Assembly (NCBI RefSeq): GCF_002914585.1 | Contig: NZ_PDDM01000006.1 | Span: 1 to 64,000 of the forward strand | Direction of reading: 5' to 3' | From: Pseudanabaena sp. BC1403 | Lineage (GTDB): Bacteria > Cyanobacteriota > Cyanobacteriia > Pseudanabaenales > Pseudanabaenaceae | Length of the DNA stretch: 64,000 bases | Shown: positions 33,121 to 41,300 of the stretch, piece after piece | How positions within the stretch are numbered: the first letter of the stretch is position 1 | Layout: every line of letters starts with the position of its first letter | The notes under the pieces: generated by a model | The model's database searches: none | The model's input: only the letters and a program-made list of their open reading frames with translations | Told to the model about the DNA's origin: nothing | Program-made: the position numbers and the translations under genes

Positions 33121-34789
33121 GTTGTAAATGGGAAGGATATTCAACATCATAAAAAATTTGCTGTGTTGCTTCTACTAAATCACTGACAGTTGCTTCAGAT
33201 GGCAATTTCTGCGTATTAGAATGACGCTCGATCGCAGGAAAAGCCGAACTTGCGATCGCTACGCCAATGCGATGGCCTTGAGCGAAGCTCTGACAGGTTG
33301 GACGCAATTTAATATGATATTCATTTACCACATCAGATTCAATCCATTCAGGCTCAGTCCATGATTTACGGAACTTCGCTCGTAACACACCCATCGACAC
33401 CAGCATTTGCTTACCATCGGGATAAATATCTAAGAGTTTAATTACCCAATCAGTATCAGGGGCAGTAGTAGCTGCATAAAGAATAAATTCGGGAATACCT
33501 GCGATCGCGATCTCTTGATCCAATTCTGAACTCTCATAAACTAATACATCCCAACGATGATGCACATGACGCTGATCGTAAAATCCATAGGGTGTAGCAG
33601 GGTTAGGATTACGAGGATCGTAAACGAAGATGTCTGGTAATTCGTAATTCGTAATTCGTAATTCGTCACTCAGTTGTTTTTGGGAAGAGAGATAGAATAT
33701 TTTTGTACGAGTATCTTTGGGGAATTCTGGTAAATCTAGCCAGTGATTTTTGCCCATCAAGAACATCTGCACAGGAGCGCGATCGCAGATTCCATTCTCA
33801 ATTCCTTTTAACCAAAAATCAAACCAATCAACCTGTAATTGATCAATTTTAGAAACAGCAGCTTCGCCAAAATCAATCTCGCCTACTTTCGGCAGCCAAG
33901 GCATATGCTGCCAAGGGGCAACCACTAAATGCTGTGGCTTCTGCGTTGCGGCTTTAGCTTGATGATATGTGTTAATCGTTGCCTCAATAAAAATATCTGC
34001 CCATCCAGCAATATGTAATGCAGGTAAATCATAGCGATCGAAATAACTCAGAGGATTTAGCTTTTGCCAATAATCATCATCAGCTTGCTGATTCCCAATC
34101 CAATCAAAAAAGAATTCACCAAAATCTCCAAAGGATTCATTCTTAAATAGTTCTATTTCACTTAGTGGCGTAGTAGCTAGCCATTTAGACATTTGCTTTT
34201 GGGCATCAAAAAGGTTCGTGGCTTGAGGCTCTTGTTTTAAATACCATGCTCGATTTTGCGCCAATTGCAAAGCCCAGCCCAAGTCAAAATCTAGACAAAG
34301 TGCACCACCAAAATAAAACCAACCATGATATAAATCCGCCGTTGCCATAGTCGGACAAATTGTAATTAGCCCTTCAGGCTGTTGCACAGCAGCTTGAAAT
34401 TGGGTCACCCCCTGATAGGAAAATCCATACATTCCCACCTTACCGCTACTGCCTTCTAGTTCTTTTGCACACCATTCCACTGTGTCATATCCATCATCAT
34501 ATTCATTACGAAATGGATAGAACTCACCCTCAGAAGTACCACAACCGCGTACATCTTGGATAACTACAATATAACCTTGGCTGGCATACCAACTCGGATG
34601 CGCATAGGTGCAAGTCGATGCGATCGCCCGACCATAGGGTAAGCGCATCAATAGTACTGGTAAAGTACTATCAACTTTTTTGGGTCGATAAATATCAGCG
34701 GTCAAATTAATGCGATCGCGCATGGGGATTTTGACTTGGCGCTGGACATTAACTTGAGAATGGAATGCAGTTATTTTAGGAGGCATCAA
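33107..34789 (-). CDS. CocE/NonD family hydrolase (S15-type)
   Basis: An alpha/beta hydrolase of 560 aa, related to cocaine esterase and X-Pro dipeptidyl-peptidases. It has the oxyanion region LLMRLPYGRA, DVRGCGTSEGEFYPF, the nucleophile elbow GMYGFSYQGVTQF, the acid region LHIAGWADIFIEATI, and the C-terminal jelly-roll with VIKLLDIYPDGKQMLVS. The substrate is unknown and there is no signal peptide. A heptamer repeat (33637-33666) is inserted in frame and encodes LRITNYELP. HIP1 sites suggest a resident gene. Confidence 0.9.
   Translation of the reverse strand: MMPPKITAFHSQVNVQRQVKIPMRDRINLTADIYRPKKVDSTLPVLLMRLPYGRAIASTCTYAHPSWYASQGYIVVIQDVRGCGTSEGEFYPFRNEYDDGYDTVEWCAKELEGSSGKVGMYGFSYQGVTQFQAAVQQPEGLITICPTMATADLYHGWFYFGGALCLDFDLGWALQLAQNRAWYLKQEPQATNLFDAQKQMSKWLATTPLSEIELFKNESFGDFGEFFFDWIGNQQADDDYWQKLNPLSYFDRYDLPALHIAGWADIFIEATINTYHQAKAATQKPQHLVVAPWQHMPWLPKVGEIDFGEAAVSKIDQLQVDWFDFWLKGIENGICDRAPVQMFLMGKNHWLDLPEFPKDTRTKIFYLSSQKQLSDELRITNYELPDIFVYDPRNPNPATPYGFYDQRHVHHRWDVLVYESSELDQEIAIAGIPEFILYAATTAPDTDWVIKLLDIYPDGKQMLVSMGVLRAKFRKSWTEPEWIESDVVNEYHIKLRPTCQSFAQGHRIGVAIASSAFPAIERHSNTQKLPSEATVSDLVEATQQIFYDVEYPSHLQLPIK
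33637..33666. repeat. Heptanucleotide tandem repeat (STRR-like) inside a gene
   Basis: GTAATTC is repeated four times plus two bases. Heptamer tandem repeats are a known cyanobacterial repeat class. Here it lies in frame and gives Arg-Ile-Thr-Asn-Tyr-Glu-Leu in the hydrolase. Confidence 0.9.
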
Positions 34790-34804
34790 AATATTCTAGG
34801 AGTA

Positions 34805-34837
34805 ATTTAGTAGCGTGGCTTCGCCGCGCTACTAAAT
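34805..34837. terminator. 15-bp-arm palindrome with TTC loop
   Basis: ATTTAGTAGCGTGGC-TTC-GCCGCGCTACTAAAT, one mismatch. It lies between the small gene at 34842 and the CocE-like gene start. Confidence 0.8.
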
Positions 34838-34841
34838 GTTA

Positions 34842-35027
34842 TTAATTCTGCTGCCAATCAGGAAAGACTTTTCTGATTTCAATTAGTAAATCATCAAGCT
34901 CTTCTAGGGCTTGGATTACATCTATGCTCAAGCTACCCAAATTATCTTTGAGAGACAACTGCACCAATAATTCACGCTTGCTAGCGATCGCCACAAATCT
35001 TTCTTTTAGAGCTTCAGGAGTAGACAT
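34842..35027 (-). CDS. Hypothetical 61-aa helical protein
   Basis: Not recognised. It starts with an ATG (MSTPEALKERFVAIASKRE), is helical and acidic in its second half (VIQALEELDDLLIEIRKVFPDW) and has no signal. It is bounded by a terminator-like palindrome at its 3' end and a repeat upstream, so it is probably its own unit. Coding status is likely but not certain. Confidence 0.5.
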   Translation of the reverse strand: MSTPEALKERFVAIASKRELLVQLSLKDNLGSLSIDVIQALEELDDLLIEIRKVFPDWQQN

Positions 35028-35059
35028 ATCTATGGTTTTAGTAAGTTATTTAGGCTTGT

Positions 35060-35116
35060 GCCATTTAGTTTTTTATGGCGCGGCTTCGCCACATCACAAA
35101 AAACTGGTTCCTTAGC
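35060..35116. repeat. Palindrome of the GGTTCC-ended family, diverged
   Basis: CCATTTAGTTTTTTATGGCG... pairs imperfectly with ...CATCACAAAAAACTGGTTCC around GGC-TTC-GCC. Related to 29770-29836, 61330-61386 and, more loosely, 1628-1684. Confidence 0.65.
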
Positions 35117-35214
35117 TATTTTACAGCGCTTTGCACTGAAGTAAAAATGGCACAGTTGCTCTAGATGACAAGAATTCAGGATAAACTTTACCTAAAAGAA
35201 ATTTTAAAAGGCTT

Positions 35215-36693
35215 ATGCACGGCAAATTCACATTGCATCCCCCCATACGCTTTGGGACTGACGGCTGGAGAGGCATCATTGCCGATGACTTTACATTTGA
35301 TCGCTTAGCAGCAGTTGCGCCGATCGCAGCACATATACTTCGCGAAACCTTTGGTGAATCTGGCAGCAACACAATTATTGTTGGATACGATCGCCGTTTC
35401 ATGTCCGATGCTTTCGCCAAACGCACCGCCGAAGCCATTGCCGCGATCGGATTTGATGTCTTACTTGCCGAAGAATTTGCACCAACACCTGCTTTTAGCT
35501 GGGCAGCCTATGATCGCAAAGCTTTGGGCGCATTGGTAATTACCGCTAGCCATAACCCTGCCAACTATTCGGGATTAAAAATCAAGGGTGCATTTGGTGG
35601 CTCAGTATCGCCCGATGTGACTGCAAAAGTTGAAGAAATCTTAGAACGTGGGGACTTTGTTTACGAAAATCCTAAAAAGGGGAAAATCGAAACTTTTGAT
35701 GCATGGACAAGCTATTGCCAAGCTTTACGGAGCAAAGTGAATATCGAGGCGATCAAAGAGGCGATCGCTATGGGAAAGTTAACCATCTTTGCAGACGTGA
35801 TGCATGGAACCGCCGCAGGTGGTTTAGCGAAAGTTTTAGAATTGCCATCCACAACCCAAGCCAGTCTTATTGAAATCAACAGTGATACCGATCCTCTCTT
35901 TGGTGGTGGCGCACCCGAACCACTCCCCCGCTATATTGCCGAGCTATTCCGTCAAGTCAAAACCTATCATCATGACCATCCCGAAAAAACTCTAGTAGGA
36001 TTTGTGTTTGATGGGGATGCCGATCGCATTGCGGCTGTGGATAGCGAAGGTAATTTTCTGAGTTCTCAAATCCTGATTCCGATCTTGCTAGAACATCTTG
36101 CTAAGTATCGCGGATTTAAAGGAGAACTGATTAAAACGATCAGTGGCTCTGACTTAATGCCCAAAGTCGCCGCTCTTTTCGATCTGACCGTTTACGAAAC
36201 TCCTGTTGGCTACAAGTATATTGCCGAAAGAATGCTTTCAGGAATTCCTTGTCTATTGGGTGGCGAAGAGTCGGGCGGTATCGGCTATGGCAATCATATT
36301 CCTGAGCGTGATGCTTTGCTTTCGGCTTTGTATGTGCTAGAGGCGATCGCACAATCAGACAAAGATTTGAGCGTTCTGTACAGCGATTTGCAAAAGCAAA
36401 CTAATTTTGTCTCCCATTACGATCGCATTGATAAAAAGCTATCTGGTATGGCAGCGCGTGAGAAGCTCGTCTCTACTCTTCAGCAATTCTCTCTGACCGA
36501 AATCGCTGGACGGAAAGTAATCGATGCTAAGTCTCCCGATGGATTTAAGTTCCGTTTAGACGATGGAAGTTGGCTTTTAATTCGTTTTAGCGGCACTGAG
36601 CCTTTGTTGCGCCTCTATTGCGAAGCATCAACGCCTGAGCTTGTGCATAAAACTCTCAACTGGATTTCCAATTGGGCAGAACAATTCAATTAA
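35215..36693 (+). CDS. Phosphoglucomutase/phosphomannomutase family enzyme
   Basis: An alpha-D-phosphohexomutase of 492 aa. It has RFGTDGWRGIIADDF, the phosphoserine loop TASHNPANYSGLKIKGAFGG, the metal loop FDGDADRIAAVD, the sugar loop GGEESGGIGYG, and the phosphate-binding RFSGTEPLLRLYCEA at the end. It interconverts hexose 1- and 6-phosphates for glycogen, cell wall or sugar-nucleotide synthesis; the exact substrate cannot be fixed from the motifs, and GlmM is less likely because of its length and loop wording. A perfect palindrome starts in its stop codon. Confidence 0.93.
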   Translation: MHGKFTLHPPIRFGTDGWRGIIADDFTFDRLAAVAPIAAHILRETFGESGSNTIIVGYDRRFMSDAFAKRTAEAIAAIGFDVLLAEEFAPTPAFSWAAYDRKALGALVITASHNPANYSGLKIKGAFGGSVSPDVTAKVEEILERGDFVYENPKKGKIETFDAWTSYCQALRSKVNIEAIKEAIAMGKLTIFADVMHGTAAGGLAKVLELPSTTQASLIEINSDTDPLFGGGAPEPLPRYIAELFRQVKTYHHDHPEKTLVGFVFDGDADRIAAVDSEGNFLSSQILIPILLEHLAKYRGFKGELIKTISGSDLMPKVAALFDLTVYETPVGYKYIAERMLSGIPCLLGGEESGGIGYGNHIPERDALLSALYVLEAIAQSDKDLSVLYSDLQKQTNFVSHYDRIDKKLSGMAAREKLVSTLQQFSLTEIAGRKVIDAKSPDGFKFRLDDGSWLLIRFSGTEPLLRLYCEASTPELVHKTLNWISNWAEQFN

Positions 36694-36731
36694 ACACGTA
36701 GGGGCAATTCATGAATTGCCCCTACGTGTTT
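36692..36731. terminator. Perfect 20-bp palindrome without loop
   Basis: AAACACGTAGGGGCAATTCA followed by its inverse, overlapping the mutase stop. It shares its core with 33003-33044 but has different outer bases. Confidence 0.85.
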
Positions 36732-36783
36732 GTAATCTATCTATTAAAACTTTGGGCTAATTCCCGCTTGCTTGCATATAGCA

Positions 36784-37014
36784 TTAGCTGTAATTCGATA
36801 CTTCCACAGGAATCTGCTCCAGCAAAGATTTACCCGTAGGAATCTCTTTACTTTGTTGCTTATAAGCCGCAATCATTTGCTGTAAGGCATCTAGGAGGGA
36901 TTCACGACATAGCTCAAGAGTATCTCCCTCTGTAATTACTTCTTGCCATTCTATAAGCTGCCCCATATAACCTGAGTCAATTTTTGTATAATTCGCTGTG
37001 AATGTAGTTAGCAT
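36784..37014 (-). CDS. HicB-like antitoxin, no HicA seen
   Basis: 76 aa with the HicB partial RNase-H-like pattern: FTANYTKIDSGYMGQLIEWQEVITEGDTLELCRESLLDALQQMI, then a lysine-rich end. HicB normally neutralises the HicA mRNA interferase. I found no HicA reading frame on either side, so it appears to be an orphan, perhaps a regulator or a remnant. The full pair at 52879-53356 is a separate locus. Confidence 0.75.
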   Translation of the reverse strand: MLTTFTANYTKIDSGYMGQLIEWQEVITEGDTLELCRESLLDALQQMIAAYKQQSKEIPTGKSLLEQIPVEVSNYS

Positions 37015-37080
37015 AGCAACTTGTCCAGAGTTTATTTACTGTAAGTAATTATATAGCGATCGCTTACTGAGCTAAAATAT

Positions 37081-37133
37081 AAAAACCAAAAAAGAGATGC
37101 GGCGCTTTGCGCCGCATCTCTTTTTTGGTTTTT
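37081..37133 (-). terminator. Perfect 25-bp palindrome with TTT loop
   Basis: AAAAACCAAAAAAGAGATGC... and inverse enclose GC-TTT-GC, between the sigF stop and the HicB gene. Confidence 0.85.
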
Positions 37134-37150
37134 AAAAATATGAGGGGATT

Positions 37151-37990
37151 TTAGCAAGCTTCAGCTTCTAATACACAACGTAAAGTTGACAAACCTTTTT
37201 TGAGTTGACGAGAAATTGTCACTGCGCTCACCCCTAGCATTTTAGCGACTTCTCTTTGAGGTAGATCTTCAATAAACACAAACTCCACGATTTCTCTAGT
37301 GCGTTGTTCTAGAACTGCTAAAGCCTGTTGTAGACGGAACTTCTCATCTTGCTGTAATTGCATATTGCTTTTAGGATCAGCAACTAAATCTCCAATGGAA
37401 GCAGCATCTTCTTCTTCAGAACGAATAGGTGCATCAAGACTTAAGGGAGCGCGATTTTGACAGGCGAGTTTCGCTTCTTGCCATTCGATAAGTGTCACTC
37501 CGAGGGCATTCGCAACTTCCTGCACCGAAGGCTCTCTTTGCAAAGTATTACGTAACTTTTGCATCACCCGCACTGATTGCTGTTGCAAATCCATCCAGCG
37601 GCGAGGGATGCGGACTGACGAACTTTTATCACGTAAATAATGTTGAATCTCACCGCGAATGTAGCGGACAGCGAAAGAACTAAATGCATAACCACGATTT
37701 AGCTCAAAGCGATCAACGGCTCCGATTAGACCAAGTGCCCCCACTTGCAATAAATCATCGTATAGCTCAGAGTTACGATCTGCCCAAAAATGTACTTCTT
37801 TTTTGACAAGACCGATATTTAAACGCACAAGGCGATCGCGTAGATATGTTGATGGTGCTTTGCGATATTGCTTGAGTAGTTCGAGGGTTGTGGTTTTATC
37901 TTCAGCCGAAAACTCACGGACTTTGTGAGTATAGGTGTTGCCATAGTGATCAGAAATATTGGAGTTAACGGCGAATGTTGCGGTGGTCAT
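37151..37990 (-). CDS. sigF: RNA polymerase sigma factor, SigF-type (group 3)
   Basis: 279 aa. Region 2 reads LNIGLVKKEVHFWADRNSELYDDLLQVGALGLIGAVDRFELNRGYAFSSFAVRYIRGEI, region 3 follows (REPSVQEVANALGVT), and region 4 ends ERTREIVEFVFIEDLPQREVAKMLGVSAVTISRQLKKGL with its helix-turn-helix. This is the pattern of cyanobacterial SigF, tied to motility, pili and stress genes in other species. There is no anti-sigma gene beside it; the STAS/PP2C pair at 54.7-56.2 kb could serve this purpose, but that is inference. Confidence 0.9.
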   Translation of the reverse strand: MTTATFAVNSNISDHYGNTYTHKVREFSAEDKTTTLELLKQYRKAPSTYLRDRLVRLNIGLVKKEVHFWADRNSELYDDLLQVGALGLIGAVDRFELNRGYAFSSFAVRYIRGEIQHYLRDKSSSVRIPRRWMDLQQQSVRVMQKLRNTLQREPSVQEVANALGVTLIEWQEAKLACQNRAPLSLDAPIRSEEEDAASIGDLVADPKSNMQLQQDEKFRLQQALAVLEQRTREIVEFVFIEDLPQREVAKMLGVSAVTISRQLKKGLSTLRCVLEAEAC

Positions 37991-38345
37991 AGTTTTGCCC
38001 TGAACTAATCAAGCCCATTGATCAAGTCATTTAAGAAAGCTACTTGTTTGATGTACTTAGATTAGTTGTTACAGGGGCGATCGGTCACCTTGCAAGCTGT
38101 TAGGGATTTTCAAGTATAAAAAATAGCCAACACCTAACAGGTTGTTAGGTGTTATCAATAAAGAGGGAAATTTGTGCAATCCCTCTGTTGAAATAAGCCG
38201 CAGCTACTTTAATTAATAAAAGGGTTTTAAAAACACAAAATGGCGTAGCCATTTTGTGTTTTGGTATCAGCCATTGAGCAAAAATTTTTATGAGATAATT
38301 TAGAAAGATAAGTCAACGTTAATGCAATAAGTATAAATACTATAA
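37991..38345. other. Intergenic region upstream of sigF and the large hybrid kinase
   Basis: 355 nt between divergent genes, so it should hold both promoters. It contains the dyad AACACCTAACAGGTTGTTAGGTGTT (about 38131) and half of a 103-bp element. No gene is seen. Confidence 0.7.
38220..38267 (+). repeat. Right half of the 103-bp element
   Basis: AAGGGTTTTAAAAACACAAA, then the hairpin AAAATGGC-GTA-GCCATTTT and the end TTTTGGTAT. The left hairpin is missing. Confidence 0.8.
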
Positions 38346-41300
38346 ATGACTGATCAACTCTTGCGGACTGCTATAACCCTGTTGATAGTCGATGATGCTG
38401 AGACCGATCGCGCCACGTACTCGCTTTATCTGCAATCAGACACAGAAAGCACCTATCGCATTATCGAAGCAGCAACCCTAGAAGAAGGTTTAGAACTGTG
38501 CCGATCGCGTTCACCTAACATTGTGTTGCTCGATCTGAGTTTGCCTGATGGCGATGGGCTGGAATTTCTAGAAACAATCAATATCGATCGTGTAGAAGAT
38601 CGAGTTCCTGTGATTATGTTGACGGGGCAGGGAAATGAAAAAACGGCTGTAAGTGCTATGAAATTGGGGGCGGCTGACTACTTGCTGAAAGGGGATCTCA
38701 CGGCAAAATTACTCACTACTACGGTTAATCATGTACTGAGGGAAACTGCTCTCAGTCGTCAACTTTGGCGATCGCAGCAACAGCAAATATTAACCTCCGA
38801 AATCGCACTGCGGATTCGCGAATTTACGGACTTAAACGATATCGCGAATGCAATTGTTAAAGAGGTGCGTCAATTTATAAGTGCCGATCGCGCCACTATT
38901 TATAAATTCAACCCAGCAGATATGAGTAGCAAAATTGTTGCCGAAGATATCGTCTCACCTTGGCGGCCTTGCTTAAATGTGCAAGTTAACGATACCTGCT
39001 TTCTCGAAAATCTCGGTGGTGCATATTGCGAGGGCAGGATTTTCGTTGCTAATGATATTTATGCGGCTAATTTGACAGCTTGCCACATTCAACTGCTCGA
39101 AAGATTTCAAGTACGCGCCAATCTGGTAGTACCGATCCTATTGCCCAATGCTAACAAACGCATTTTATGGGGTTTGCTGATTTTGCATCAATGCGCGGCT
39201 CCAAGGATTTGGCTAGAGTCAGATGTTCAGCTAATTCAACAGCTAGCGGTGCAGCTATCGATTTCTATTAAACAAGCGATCGCTTATCAACAGTTGCAAA
39301 CTGAACTGACAGAACGCCACCGAGTTGAGGCTTTACTCTTAAATCAGCGAGAAGCGCTAGAAGATCGCAATGAATTATTAGAGAAAATCAGTGAGGAATT
39401 GCAATGTACTGTGGAGGAATTGAGGGTTATTACTGAAGAGCAGATAGAGCAACATCGACTACTACAATGCGAAGAGGAGCGCTACCAAAATTTATTTAAC
39501 TTTGCACCTAATGGCTATCTGGTGACGGACTTATCTGGCAAGATACTAGAGGCAAATCAAGCTATTTTAGAATTGCTTGCGATTAGCCGTGAGTTTGTTG
39601 TAGAAAGGCCATTGGTCGTGTTTGTTACCTCTGACAACAGAGATTTTTTCTACACCCAACTCAATCGGCTTTCAACCGCAACCTATGCCAAAACAACTTG
39701 GGAAATTACGCTGAGAAATCATCAGCGAGATCCTTTCCCTGCCGAAATTACCGTAACCCAAAATATCAATCTTGTTAATAATCAGCCTCAACTATTCTGG
39801 ATGGTTCGTGATATTAGCGATCGCAAACGAGCCGAGCAAGCATTGCAACAACTCAATCAATCCCTAGAAACAAAAGTCACAGAACGCACTCAAGAAATAC
39901 AACTGCAAGCGCAAATGCTGGAGCAGATTCATGATGCAGTAATTTCTACTACGATGGATGGCACGATCCAAACTTGGAACATTGGGGCTGAGAGACTCTA
40001 TGAATACAAGTCTAATGAGGCGATCGGGCAGAACGTTAGTATGCTTTACCTAGAGGAAGACCTTCCTATCATGGAACCCGAAGTCTTTCGCCCACTAATG
40101 AGAAATGGAACTCATGAAGTTGAGATACAGAATCGGACAAAATCAGGAAAAATAATTTATATAGGCTTGCGTCTTTCGCTCGTTCGGGATGCACTGGGAA
40201 ATCCCATTCGCTTAATTGGTTGCTCTGACAATATTAGCGATCGCAAACAAGCTGAAAAAGCCTTAAAAGAAAGCGAACGTCTTTTCTCAACATTGGTCTC
40301 TACTTCCCCTGTTGCCATTACTCGCTTCGATCGCCCATTAAACTGTATCTACGTCAACGAACGTTGGTGCGAAATGACAGGAAGATCCGCCGCATCAGCA
40401 ATGGGGAGAGGATGGCTCGACGCAGTGCATCCCGATGAGCAAGATATGATCAGAGGAATGATAGAACATGAGTTCTTCTCGCCTTCATCCCGACAACTTA
40501 TGCTGACTGGGGAAGGCAGACATCTTCGCCCAGATGGCACTATTAATTGGTGTTTTATTCAACTCGTCAAAGAATTCAATGAGAGCGGGAAAGTCACTGG
40601 CTACATCGGATCGTTAACCGATATTGGCGATCGCAAACAAGCCGAAAATGCCTTGCGAGAATCTCAAGTACTATTACAAACTGTCCTCGATGCCTTCCCT
40701 TTGTCTGTATTTTGGAAGGATAGAGAATCAGTCTATTTGGGATGCAACCAATTTTTTGCCCATACAACTAGCCTGAACTCTGTGCAAGATATTGTTGGCA
40801 AAACCGATCTTGATTTTTCTAATAGTGAAACCCAAGTTCTTGCCTATCGTGCCGATGATCTCCAAGTAATAGAATCAGGCATAGCCAAAATCAACTTTGA
40901 AGAAATGGTTACCACACCTACAGGTGAACAGATATGGGTGCAAACCAACAAAATCCCTTTGAGAAATGCAGAAGGGAATGTGATAGGCGTGATGGGGACT
41001 TTTCAGGATATTAGCGATCGCAAACGAGCAGAATTAGCATTAGCTCAAAAGGAACAGCAATTCCAAGAATTAGCCAATGCTTCACCAAGTGTGATTTATA
41101 GCATAGTTCAATCTTTGCATGGAGCACCTTACTTTGAATACATCAGCCCTGCCGCTGAGAAAATCCATGAACTGACCGTCGCTGAAGCTTATCAGAATTC
41201 TGCAATCATTTTTGAACAGATGCATCCAGATGATCTCCAAGGCTATGGGGATGCAATCGAACAAAGTCTAAAAACATTACAACCTTTCTCTCATGAATGG

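Noticed and set aside
36735-36783. HicA remnant beside the orphan HicB
   Set aside because: The only frame gives MLYASKRELAQSFNR-stop, which does not resemble HicA.
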